DNA of 64,000 nt from Lutjanus erythropterus (Eukaryota > Chordata > Actinopteri > Lutjaniformes > Lutjanidae). Positions 53,531 through 64,000 of this stretch are shown here, in pieces. The position numbers and the translations under genes are program-made. The notes below the pieces were generated by a model. It ran no database searches. It saw only the letters and a list, made by a program, of their open reading frames with translations, and was not told the DNA's origin. Position 1 is the first letter of the stretch. The number at the start of each line of letters is the position of its first letter. The stretch covers positions 40,100,232 to 40,164,231 of the forward strand of contig CM034595.1 of the NCBI GenBank assembly GCA_020091685.1, in the 5' to 3' direction.

Positions 53531-54169
53531 CATTTTTTGGTTACTACAGTGGAAACCCTCACTCTTGTCCGAGGTGGGGGCTCCAAAATTAACTAAATAT
53601 GAATGTGCTTTGGTAGCTTTTAGTTAGTGTAGTTTCAGTTGGGCTTTATTAATTATGTGACTTTGTTATGCAAATTTCTTAAGGAATTAAATCATTTAAA
53701 TATTTAAGTAAACTGTTAACAGATAATATATTGCTCAATTCTTTGTTTTTTCAAATATCTGTTCAGGAACCAGTACGGTTTTACAAGCATCGTTTTTTGC
53801 ACTGGTATCAGGAAAAAATACATACAACAACCAAATCTACATTTAACCCAGTAGCTGTCAAACATTCACTGCTGAAGACACACCACAGACCGAGCCAAAC
53901 TCTCAAGACACACCAGTAAAATGAACCTAACCAAAAGAGGTGATGAGAACTGGCCAATCAGAGGCAGAGTTACCAGAGAGCAGGGTAAAAAAAAGGTGTC
54001 AATCAATCAGGGCCTTTGATGTGTCACACCATCCAGCAACTGTGCAAATAATGAAAACTGGTGTTCACTTTTTTTAAATAATTTTTAAGGGTATAGAATT
54101 TGCTTCTGTTCTGGGGAATGAGTGCGTATGAAGCACCGATATAGCAAATAAAAAAAATCATTAATAACA
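53531..54169. other. Non-coding, nothing certain
   Basis: AT-rich. It may contain part of the element ending at 54266. Confidence 0.35.
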
Positions 54170-54266
54170 TTTTTCATGTTTTTCACATTTGGTGATCGCA
54201 ACAATAATGTCTGGCTGTCACAAAATCCCACGGCACACCTGGATTTACAATGCTTGGGAGCCACTG
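54170..54266 (-). mobile_element. hAT-type terminus
   Basis: On the minus strand from 54266 it reads CAGTGGCTCCCAAGCATTGT, then CCAGGTGTGCCGTGGGATTT. CAGTGG(T/C)TC.CAA starts and GGTGTGCCGTGGGA are typical of vertebrate hAT (Charlie-like) elements. The other end is not found. Confidence 0.5.
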
Positions 54267-55400
54267 GCCTAACCCAATAAACAAATACAACCCACACACA
54301 GTGAGGTGCGAACCTGCAGAGGCATGCCTAACACACTGCCTGAAAACACTTCAAAATGATCAGAAGATCAGGTCTGACAACTCCTCTCCTGTGATCATCA
54401 AATCAACACCTGCCTCTGAATGCATGGTCACCGCAATCGTGTATTTCTGGATCATTTTATGAACACAAATGCACAACTTCCTGACAAGTTATCTACCAAA
54501 GCATTAACTGATTAGCAAAGAATATGATCATCAGATTAATCGATAATAAAAATAAACTATGGAAAAGAGCTGAGATAAGTCTGTCATGCTCAGAAAGTTG
54601 CACAATTTGACTTTTCTGCAACAACAAATCCTCAAACTTTGCAGGGTGAGAGGCTACCAGAACTTTTCCCAATTACTAAAAGCTCTGTCCATGAATCTTG
54701 TGTTTACAAGCTATGGTTCACTTGCAGTCGAACAGCGTGAACCAAAACAAACCGAATTAGAACAAGCCTAAAAAGGTTAACTTCTCTGATGAGGTACAAA
54801 CCAAGGAAAATTAACTGTATGCATGATCACACACTGATACAACACAGTAACATCTCCTGGCATACTAACGAGTCAAACGGCACATTACAAAACACAGCGC
54901 TGCCACTCCTGCTATATTGTCTGTTGTCACCAGTATTTGAGACATTTTTGCTGGTTTTACCTTCAGATGCATTCAAGGTCACAGCAGGCCTGCATCTGGC
55001 CAGCCATCTGTTTCCAGCCATCCCATGAGGCGTCCTGTCATCGGCGCTCCTTGGCCCTGTCCTCTACTGTCCACATTCAAGCTCACTGGGGAAATGGCCG
55101 GCCAGACACAATAGCATCTCGGTGATTCTACAAGTTTCTCAACATATTTCTGCAGTTGTTTCCGCTTCAAGTACCTGACAACCTCACAACAGAGGCCACC
55201 TCACTGGAAAACCTCAACCAGCTGTGTGCAGTTCATTAGCATGCAGTATACTCACCAACCATTCACTATTGTAGGTAGTTAAGTTTGTTTTTGAACCCCA
55301 AAATAACAGTTCTGTCTTGGACTACCATCTGTGAGGCATATAGCCTTGGATCATTGGTTTGCGTGAAGGAAAACTCCACAAAAATAGGGTTTGTGTCCCT
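54267..55400. other. Non-coding; small family A remnant
   Basis: CATCAGATTAATCGATAATA with AAAATAA (54530-54556) is a likely terminal scrap of family A. The rest is unique. Several frames of 61-79 codons have no domain. Confidence 0.35.
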
Positions 55401-55930
55401 TAAGGTTGGGCGATATGTTCAAATTTTCCAACTGGCCACCGTCACCTCCTCCCATCCTCCCAAGCACAAGCTCGGAGATGCATCCGAGCGCAAAGTTTGC
55501 AATGTCATGTATGCAACAAATGCTCACTGGGTTCAATTAACAAAATAAACTTACAAAGTGATGAGAAATTAACCATTCTTTCATCTATTTTCCTTATTAA
55601 ACACAAAGATATAACCATACACCTTCAAATCCAAGAACTAAGACTGGCTTAATTTCCTCATTAAGTCATGGTAAAGTAACATTTTTTCCCAAACTCCAAA
55701 GAAAACTCATGCAATATTGCAATATAATAAATATATATTGAGATAAACGCAGAAATAATACAGCGTCTCACGCAGGAGCAGCTGGTTGAGTGCGAGGAGA
55801 GACAAAAATCCTGCAAGGAGAGCTCAACAGCTCTTCTAAAACAAAAACATTTTTCAGTATATTGTCATATCATCAAGAAGATCATTATAGCATAACACCC
55901 TGAAATATTGTGATATTGTGTTAGGGCCTT
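55401..55930 (+). mobile_element. Degraded MITE starting TAAGGTTGGGCGATATG
   Basis: TAAGGTTGGGCGATATGTTC at 55401 is a typical teleost MITE left end of the TTGGGCGATATG type. The stretch to 55930 is full of ATATTG/CAATAT words (CAATATTGCAATATAATAAA, TGAAATATTGTGATATTGTG) as in such elements. The right end is not clear, and the part 55430-55520 is GC-richer and may be foreign. Confidence 0.45.
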
Positions 55931-58476
55931 ATCATCACCGCCCATTGGCTCAATTCCATTGTGGAGAAACAGAAAGACACTATCTGAGGCCAGTTTTCCC
56001 CCTCATGGTTGTTCATCATAAAATCTAATAAAGTAGTTCTCTGTAACATTAAATAATCATGATATAATAAGTAACAGTGAAAGTTAAAGTTTAGAATAAC
56101 ACATCTTTAGGTGTTATTTATTATTAAGAGTTTAAAAAAGCAAAATTAATCCACTTCATCAAGTCGATTAATAAGATTAAATTGACAGCAACCTGCCAAG
56201 ATTTGCAATCAACCCCAACATTGTCATCAGATTCATAAACTGAGATAAACTGAGCCTCACCAACTTCAAGCCAGCAAAAAGAGCTCAGGCAGAAACATAA
56301 ACACAAAAATTTCCCATGTGCAATAACCGATCCAACTTTGGCAGCAGACAGTGTGTTTATGTAGGACACCATCGCACCTAGTAATAAACTGATTGAGAAA
56401 ATATGTTTTCAGGGCCTTTAAAATGGTAATCAACTCAGTGTAATGAACAGTGAGCACAGCACTGTGACACTCTCTCTCTCTCAAGTTTGTCCTTGGTTGA
56501 AGACAACACTTCACAAATGTGTGCCAAATATTTAAAAGCTAATTCCTGACATTTGATCAAAATGAGTAGATAAGTAATTGAGTAGACGATATCTAATTTA
56601 AAAAGGCGCTTCGTTAGCACTATTTCCACAAAGCAACCATTAATTAAGCGGCCCCTGTGGACGTCTCCTGAAAGTAGACCTCAGATTTCTTCCAATTCAA
56701 TCTAAACACTGCATTTGAAAGATCAGTGAAAAGACTCAAAGCCTCCCCAAATCAAATCATCTTCAACTTTAGAAGGAAACTGCATTTGTACTGTACCTTA
56801 GCCTTCAAACAGCGATCCGCCAAGCAGGTAAGTATAGCAGGCTGGTTGAGACAGCAGCTGTCAGTGTATCTGCGAAGGAAAAATAAGAGATCACTATTAC
56901 ATCTGTGTCTGTCTGTGACATAATGCAGGACAGCGTACAGCGATGCAGCCTAAGCCTCCATGTGTTTTTCTTCAAAGAGCCCCAAGTTTAAAATACGAAT
57001 AACGATGACAGACTATTATATACTATTTATACAATAGATACGATTCACTTTCATCAGGGAAAATGCCAAAAGGTGACATAAAACTCTGAACCAATTTGCT
57101 TTGAACTCCGGGGAAGAGACTCGCTTGGTGATGTCTGCATGACAACAGGTTGCAATAAGTGAACAAAATCTTTTGACAAATCCCAGAGCTCCAACTAGCC
57201 AAATCTGATGATGGCATCTCAGCTCACAATCTGCTCTCGCAGTCTGCTCCAAGAAAAACTTCTTCTTCACCTTGCCAGTGCACAAACCTAAGCTAAACTT
57301 GACACAAGATTAATAATAAAAAAATACCCATATTTCATCTGCAAACTAATGGAAAAAAAAAAGTTTAGTACATTTGTGAGTAAGTGACAACCTCACTGAG
57401 CTTGATAAGCAATTTTCTCTGCTTGTGAATAAACCGAGTCCTGAACATATAGCAAATGTATTTAATTTCCTGCTCCATACAGGCCGCTGATTAGTTTTCA
57501 ATTGAACATTAAGCATAAAAAAAGCAATCAGGGGTTCAATCTTATGCGTAACCACAGAGGACTTTCGGCTATGTGCCAAATTCAAATTGTAAAAGACATC
57601 AGAATAAGCAGTCATAGTTTTTGGAATTTTAGAAAATCATTTATCCTGCTATTGTTTGAGAAAATCTCTGTTAGCAACTTTCTGTTCAACATCTTCATAC
57701 CTGAACCTGAAGACAGCTGTCTATTAAGCTTTGACTGCTCTAAAATGCAATGACCTAGTTGGATCCTGATCAGCACAAAGACTAATTCTGACAAATGGTG
57801 ATGATGAAGGTTTTGACCTCAAGCCGAGCACATTTCAAGTAGCGGAGCCCAGGAAGACTTGCAGAGGCAGCAGCCTCTGGATTAGTGAGCACACCAGCTG
57901 GCAGCCACATGCTGATGATAGTTCAGTTAAGGTTAAGGCAAAGCCAGCTCGCCTGCTTATTTTTCTCCTCCGTGCTCTCAAGTTCTTTGTTTTGACAGAA
58001 GGACCGCAAGCCCCGGATGGAAAGTACTACTGCTGTTTTGTGTATCAATAACAGCCTATCCTGGGTAGCGTGATACCACTGGGCACATTGTCATTATTTT
58101 CTTGTTTCAGTGGTTAGAGTGAAACGTTGACGAACGAGGGTCTGTGCTCACCATTTGCAGGAACTAACAGATCAGCTCAGAACTTACAGTGCTGCCTGGG
58201 AAAAAAAAAAACACACAAAAACATCAAAAAGGCAGATAAGGCCTTGTGGGAAAACAAATTCCAGTGCAGGCTCAACAAAGGTTCCAGACTATCTCTGAGG
58301 CACTTAAAGTTCCCAGACTACAAATTGCCCCTAAATGCATCTTGATTAATTTAGCAGAGTGCATTTGTGCTTTATAGCAGAACCGAGAAGGATTTCAGTA
58401 ACGTAGATCAGCTGGCCATCTGCTAGAATCGTGCCAACATGTCTTCCATCATCATCATCATCCTCTTGTAATTTAG
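55931..58476. other. Non-coding, mostly unique
   Basis: A short (TC)7 run lies at 56471-56484. AT-rich, with many 60-90 codon frames and no domain. No repeat copy was recognised with confidence. Confidence 0.35.
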
Positions 58477-58489
58477 CAGCTAGAGGGCA
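58477..58489 (+). promoter_or_regulatory. Weak CTCF-like motif
   Basis: CAGCTAGAGGGCA matches the core consensus CCASYAGRKGGCR at 11 of 13 positions, just after a short CAT tandem (58449-58464). One such match per window is close to what chance gives, so this is only a pointer. Confidence 0.18.
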
Positions 58490-59435
58490 CAAAACGGAGG
58501 ACAGAGGAGGGTGAAGTTAGATTTTGCAAGCCTCACGAGTCAATACTATTGTGCGGGGATTGGTGCCAACACAGAAAAACAAAACTGCAGAGCCAAACAG
58601 ACTAAGTTACATTTTTAATTATGCACAAATGGAAAATCCTGACCAAAACAAATTACTGAGGGAGGTTTGCATTTAACAGTGCAGCATTAATCTATTCTGA
58701 CCAAGTGAAGAGAATGAAAAAGGAGAAACGACTCCCTGACCAAAGCACTCCGGTCCAGGCCCGGGCTCAGACTCAACTCCTGACGAAATGCATAAACACT
58801 ACCCTTCAATGTGAACAATTTCCAAACCTCAACTTGGAGCTGCAACTGAGAGCATAATCCAATCAATCCTTGGCCTCGGAACCGTTGGACCGGATGTTTG
58901 TTTTGCTTGTTTGCTTGCTTGGGCTACCTCAAGCTCTTAGCCTACGTAACCTGCAGAATTGTTTACGGATGCATTGATTCTTCAAACCTCACACTTGTGG
59001 AACGACTCCATCGATTCGGCAAATGGATACACAATGCTTGTATAAGAGATGATACCACAACCTCTCTGATTATGTCAGCTCCTATTAACAAGGCGAGAAT
59101 ACACAACATGTGTTCAGAGGAATGCAGGGAAGGAATGATTAGCACTTGTTGATGACTGTTTATTTGAACATACTACAAGAACCAGCAGGGTGTGGTTTAC
59201 ATGACAAATAGAGGGCTAAAGCGGCCAATATCTTCAGAAAAAACTCTCAGCCCATACTTCCCCGCCCTGTTAATACTTCCCTGGCCGCAGTTTGATTAAT
59301 CAACTGAGTCCACTGTAGGAAGATTTAGTCGCTCATCATCCCAGATCAAAACTCCAGGGTGCCTGATCTGATCTGAGGATCAGCTGCACTGGATCATCCA
59401 GAGCTCAATACCATTAAGATATACTAGTCAGCCAC
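58490..59435. other. Non-coding, nothing recognised
   Basis: Unique sequence. Frames of 60-84 codons (58898-59152) show no domain. Confidence 0.4.
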
Positions 59436-59443
59436 TTTATAAA

Positions 59444-60023
59444 TAAGGCTGTGATGGTATGGATTTTTTCTTACTGGAGGTTTACTGCAGCTGCCTTAAT
59501 AATTACGTTTTTGTGGACTTTATTGAAACGGGAGACTGCCGATGCTGCTCGGAAAACAGAAAACTTAAACTCAGCAGCGAGTTCTTAGTCAAGTAAATGA
59601 ACACTAGAGGTTGCAAGGTGTTTCTCCAAAAGTAAGCTGAGCAGGAAAGGCTAACGTTAAGATAATGTTAGCTTAATGTTAGCAGCACCTGTGCAATCTC
59701 ATCTCTTTCGGAAGCTTTGTAATGCAGCGCTGAACTGCAGCGTCTTTTTTGGAGACGCAGTAAAACAAATCCATAATGAGAAATCCAGCACCGAATCGGT
59801 CTTAGCCACCCACTGGCAATCCCAAAATGCCTTGGGTTGCATCTGTCAACAAATCAGAGGCTGACTCTGATCCTTGGGTGTATTAATAGATCAATGCACT
59901 GATCTCAATATGAGATTAACCCTTCAAAATAAAATTTGTGGTGATGACAGTAATTAAATTAAACTGGAAGGAGGCGTCACATGGCCGCAGTATTGTGGTA
60001 ATGCAGTTATCATCACAGCCCTG
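59444..60023. mobile_element. 580-bp hAT-like MITE with 7/8 target-site duplication
   Basis: Flanks TTTATAAA (59436-59443) and TTTACAAA (60024-60031) agree at 7 of 8 positions. The ends TAAGGCTGTGATGGTATGG and, on the minus strand, CAGGGCTGTGATGATAACTG match at 13-14 of the first 16. Inside are AACGTTAAGATAATGTTAGC (59650) and a 62-codon frame without domain. CAGGGCTGTGATGG is a teleost hAT-type end. Non-autonomous. Confidence 0.87.
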
Positions 60024-60031
60024 TTTACAAA

Positions 60032-62459
60032 AACTTTCATACTTGCTTCCTTTCTTTTTAGCTCTTATTTCTTATTTTTCTCTCCCAGCAAACCTAAATG
60101 AAACAATTTCAATCTGTGGCCATGGGAGTATTACCTCCTCGTTATGGGTCTCTTTTCTACGTGTAGCTGACGATGTGGAAATTGAAAGAGGTTTTAATTT
60201 CAAACGTGTTTTTAAATGAGTAGATTTCTTTACTGTTCAATCAACTTAATTCACATCCATGACTTGTATCATGTGTAACCCAGAAACAAAACAAACAACC
60301 GAATAGGTCTCACGCTTCTTTTTTTGGCTTGAGAACAGAAAATGTTGCAGCGCTGCAGGGGGAACAGTCCAAAATGGATTAACTGCTGGAAAATAAGCTT
60401 TCAAAGCTTAAAGGCTGAGATCAACAACTTGATCAACCAACAAGTTTGGCTACTGTATGGATTCACTCCAAGTCAGTCTCAATCAGAGCTCCATTTAATA
60501 TCAGATTTCTAAATGTCTTTAATCAGAGGTTCAACGAAGGGACACGACGATCCTGTGAAGTTTGGTGCTTCTTCATGCAGAAAGTCGGCCTTCAAATATC
60601 ACCGCCACCCTGATAGGGAAAAATTCAGGTTTTAGTGCGATGATGAGTTCTCAGTTTCAGTCTTCTTTGTGACCTTTTTCTGTTTTACTTGAGGAGATGA
60701 GAGACATTTAAATGGCATCATGGCATTGCAGATACTGGATAAGGACGAACTTTTTATTCATAGTTACAGTTGTCCTCTGGAAATTAATCAGAATTAGACG
60801 CACGTGAACTATAGGCCGCTGCTCAAATATCATAATATGTCAGAAGTTCTGAAAAAGTCAAACCTCTGAGCACTAATGGGGAAAAAAACACACCATATAT
60901 AATTTAATGTCTAATTGGCTGAAGGTGAAAAATTACCCTGAAAGAGGGTGATTAAATTTTAATTAAATACAGAAGAAATAAGAGTGAAGCCAGTAACATA
61001 CAGCACAATGTCTGACTTACTGCAAAATCTTCTTTTTTTACTCCTTATATAGGATTTTTTTTGCTTTTAATCACATCTTGACCTTTTATTTCAATATTTC
61101 TTCTTTTTGTGTACTTAAGTCTGCCACTGTTTTACATATATATTTATATATTTTCTATTGTCTTATCAGTGGAATTGGTTTAAAGGAAAATCATATTTTA
61201 TTGCTATTCTGAACCTTTTTTCATAGTCTTGACCATCATACCTATGATGTATTCAAAGTAATACCTAGATCTAAGAGCACAGCAACAATTGCCACAAAAA
61301 GGTGTGAACAGATGGATTATATAAACCACATCATGTGAGTGAGCGCACTCAAAATGTTGGTCACAACCTCTCATTGTTCAGCAAAAATGCACCACAGTTA
61401 GTATTTTAGAGCTCAGCCCCAAAGTTGGGTCTGTAAACTGTCACGGCTATAGCAACTGGACCAATATGAAAACTTTTTAAACAGAATATAAGGCAGATAT
61501 TTTTATTTATAGGCAGTATTCTGTGTATATTTGATCTTTTTAGGGTTAATACATTCGGGTTGTTCTGCAGTGTAGATGCTAAAATGCTGGTACTGGCATC
61601 AAAGTGTCCATGCACCAAACCAATACCACAGGATTTATTAACCCCAAAACAGCAATCATAAAACATCATACAGGGTTTTTGTTCTGTTTAAAACACACCG
61701 GTGTCAGATCTGTATCTGTAGTTCAGGTGTTGCAATCAGTATCAGGAAGAAAAAAAATGATAACCATATCTTATGTTTTTCTATTTGTTATCATTCTGGA
61801 CAATAAAGTTCATGGTTAAACAGTAAAATATCCTACATACGTCTCTTTGTCACAAAGTGTTAACCACCTTTGAGGTATCACTGCAAAAAAATGTGTGTTT
61901 TTGTACATATTCAAGATTTTGTGTATTATACTGTGTATAAAGAATATTGGCTTTTTTACACCCTTATGGCTCTGAAAATCCAGTATCAGCTGAGCCCTGA
62001 TTTAAACATCCAGCTTAGGTAGTAATTCTACCCCTGGCCTTTATTTTCTCTCCCAAATACAGGTTTTATTTAAAAACCTGTGTGATCAGTGTGACTCTTT
62101 TTAAGCAATGCTACTTCTTTCCTAATCTTATCAATTCACTAAAATTAACCAGGTTAACTGTAACATTGTTATTTCAGATGGGAACGATGGCCAAAACTCC
62201 AAAAAAAACAGACTCTGGTTGTGTGACTATTGAATTTCCTTTTAGCTCGTAAGTCACCTGTAAAGCACTTTGAACCGCGCTAATTGAGTGATTGATATAA
62301 CCGTCATTGGCCACCACGGTCGCGCATTTTTGAACAACAACTAATAAATCTAGCAGAGGAACTGTGGAGTGTGGCCTCTTCTGTCTTCCACCAAATACCA
62401 ACAACCCAGTGATCATCTGGCAAACAGACCACACTCCTGCCCTTTTCTCCACTCAGCTG
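60032..62459. other. Non-coding; repeat-like 61.55-61.76 kb
   Basis: GATGCTAAAATGCTGGTACT, GGCATCAAAGTGTCC and ATCTGTATCTGTAGTTCAGG recall the TGGTATCGGTACTGG type of dispersed repeats, without clear ends. CTGTAAAGCACTTTGAACCG (62260) resembles a common retroposon 3' tail word. The rest is AT-rich and unique. Confidence 0.35.
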
Positions 62460-63075
62460 TCTATTAAAGGAAAACATGTGGTCGAGTGTCTTGTTTCAGG
62501 GAAAGTGAAAACACACACCCGCTGAGATACACAGGCGGGCAGAGGAGTCAGGCATGTTGTGACTCCAAGTGTCTTTCCTCTTCCTTTGTACCGCGTTCCC
62601 TCACTCCACATCGCCACACGGGGTAGGGGTAAGTGGCCTGACCCCCCTCTCCCTCCCTCGACACACACTCGAGAAAATCAATCAGTATTCAGGTCGTGCC
62701 ACAGGGACGCCCGCCCACCCCCACCCCCTTAACTCATGACCTCTGACCCCTGCAGGGTTCTCCTCAGAGAACGTGACAGGGATTTGTCTGTGCCCCATGT
62801 CCGATGCTAACAAAGTCCTCGTGCTGAGGGGGGGAGTCAGGGGAGGAGCGCAGCCTGACCCTGTCCACCTCCGACACAATAAATCCAGCTGAGGAGTTCA
62901 AGGTGGCCTGACCTGCATCCGACCCCGTCTCTGGAAACATAGCGACAAGCTCCAGCTGAGCCTTTTCTCCCCCCCCTCCACCAACCACCACCCCTTCTCA
63001 ATGCCCCAAAGCCAAAGGGAGACACAGAGGAAGCGCTAGGGTTTCGTGGGCGCCGCCAGTACGCAAACCAACACA
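62460..63075. other. GC-rich stretch with scattered CpG
   Basis: GC is clearly higher than in the flanks, with long C runs and several minus-strand frames of 65-79 codons, Gly/Arg-rich from composition. CpGs occur, but not at clear island density. No promoter or exon is supported. Confidence 0.4.
62710..62728 (-). other. Strong minus-strand G-quadruplex motif
   Basis: C3 (62710-62712), C3 (62714-62716), C5 (62718-62722) and C5 (62724-62728) are separated by single bases. On the minus strand that is four G runs with three 1-base loops, the most stable class of quadruplex motif. Confidence 0.85.
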
Positions 63076-63160
63076 TTTATTCACTCATATTTCACTTCAC
63101 GCAAGTCTGTGACATTCAAACAGTTGGGAAGCCTTGTTTCTGTCATGGGAGGTGCATGGT

Positions 63161-63178
63161 GGGGGTGGGGGGGGGGGG
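63161..63178 (+). other. G5-T-G12 run
   Basis: Five G (63161-63165), a T, then twelve G (63167-63178). The run can fold into a quadruplex on its own and is likely length-variable. A further GGG lies at 63147-63149. Confidence 0.75.
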
Positions 63179-63179
63179 A

Positions 63180-63480
63180 TTAGCATAGCGTAATTACACT
63201 GGGGAAAGATCCAGACTCCAAGGAGCAAGACATAACCCATAATTTGCCATTGTGCTCCCTGTGCAATTGACAGTCGGTCTATGATATTGGAGATAAATGT
63301 CGGAATTCAGGCTGTTAGTTTAACTGATGGTGCATTCAGTATGATAATAACCACGGTCTTGCACACAGTGAATCTGATGAGCAGTCCCGCAATAGCTCTT
63401 CACCACTTTCCCTCCCCTCCATGGGGTATTATCATGCTAATCTAAAAGAGAAGAAGAAAAATACATTTCAGTGAATGAGG
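63180..63480. promoter_or_regulatory. Candidate conserved non-coding element
   Basis: Directly after the G run comes repeat-free sequence with TAGCATAGCGTAATTACACT (63182), CATAATTTGCCATTGTGCTC (63238), CCCTGTGCAATTGACAG (63257; CAATTG palindrome) and ATTATCATGCTAATC (63427). TAATTA-type and octamer-like ATGCTAAT words cluster. Inference only. Confidence 0.28.
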
Positions 63481-64000
63481 AAGTATAATAGGAAGCAGGG
63501 ACCTCTGGAACCGCGAGGAGACAAAAGAGGGTATATTCACCCAGCTCCGCCTGAGCAAAGCAGGGGTGACAAATGGACACAGACATTATGCTGGCTGGTT
63601 AATTAAAAGAACATAGCCTAATTAAAAAGATCTTCCTGGTGAATGGACCGCCTCGACACAGTAGCTGACCTGTGTCTCCGGCACATGTTGGGCACAGAGC
63701 AGTCAGTCTCCCCTCTTCTTTACGCATTTAATTTTCACATCAGAGGAGCTTTGACTGACGAGCGGCAAACACCGAAGTGGAGCTCGCTGCGGGAAGTGCA
63801 CCAGATCATGGCGGGGGTGCTGGTGCTTGTTAAATGACTCATGATTTCTATTAAACAGTCAATGAAACCTGCACAAGAGATTTGATTAAATGTAATTCCA
63901 CATCTCTTGCACGAAACTTTTTTTTTCTCTCTGAAATATCTGTGCGTCCAATTATTCAGTAAGTACAGTTTTGGAAATTGGAAATTCAAGGACGGGCAGG
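63481..64000. promoter_or_regulatory. Candidate conserved non-coding element reaching toward the window end
   Basis: GGTTAATTAAAAGAACATAG (63598), CCTAATTAAAAAGATC (63617), CGCATTTAATTTTCACATCA (63723) and TTTGATTAAATGTAATTCC (63881) give repeated AATTAA cores in unique sequence. A 64-codon + frame (63643-63837) is open but has no domain. The window ends inside unique sequence. Confidence 0.25.

Noticed and set aside
53925-53932. ACCTAACC, near-match to GCCTAACC after the hAT-type end at 54266
   Set aside because: No CAGTGG-type end follows it, so the match is probably chance.
1-64000. CRISPR arrays, operons, ribosome binding sites, rRNA, tRNA and retroviral or Polinton fossils
   Set aside because: No spaced direct-repeat arrays, no prokaryote-like gene packing, no tRNA A/B-box pair, and no recognisable LTR, gag/pol/env-like or capsid remnants were seen.
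1-64000. Known microRNA hairpins
   Set aside because: I looked by eye for common vertebrate seeds and mature sequences (for example let-7, miR-9, miR-10, miR-124, miR-137 and miR-196) and found none. A structural scan could not be run.

Overview
This window reads as nuclear DNA of a ray-finned fish, most likely a percomorph teleost. The reasons are long stretches without conserved reading frames, CA/GT microsatellites, and many degenerate short DNA transposons (hAT-like and TTAA-ended MITEs) of kinds familiar from teleost genomes. I found no host coding exon, tRNA, rRNA or known microRNA that I can support. The longest reading frame is 191 codons, lies in repeat-like sequence and resembles nothing I know. 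The window is best read as intergenic sequence (a gene desert) or the inside of one or more very large introns. No retroviral, LTR or Polinton fossil was recognised.

Layout. About 0-9.5 kb is mostly unique sequence with a G-rich quadruplex-like block (733-780), two old hAT-type fragments (1.6-2.5 kb), a TTAA-ended MITE (6.5-7.2 kb) and two stretches that look regulatory (5.4-5.6 and 7.6-8.35 kb). From 9.5 to 16.2 kb there are two short hAT MITEs with target-site duplications (TSDs), one TTAA MITE, several CpG-rich patches and a LINE 3' tail. From 18 to 25.6 kb there is a dense repeat cluster with a nested 166-bp MITE in a perfect 8-bp TSD. From 27.4 to 31.8 kb there is a 620-bp hAT-like element with a perfect TSD, plus the broken first exon of a hAT transposase carrying a BED zinc finger. 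From 33 to 42.5 kb the best feature is a TTAA MITE (35052-36417) split by a 1.06-kb hAT-like element. From 43.5 to 50 kb lie the two longest microsatellites and a second nested pair (47.6-48.3 kb). From 51.6 to 64 kb come CNE-like unique stretches, old hAT pieces, a 580-bp hAT MITE with TSD (59444-60023) and a GC-rich end with strong quadruplex motifs.

The repeats tell a layered story. At least three insertions-in-insertions can be ordered from sequence alone, and several MITE families with unrelated interiors share TTAA ends. The remaining unique sequence includes about ten blocks, dense in homeodomain-like AT motifs and lacking recognisable repeats, that are candidates for conserved non-coding enhancers. 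That last reading is inference: no alignment was possible here. Family assignments of repeats rest on ends, TSDs, copies inside this window and general memory of teleost repeats, not on a database search.
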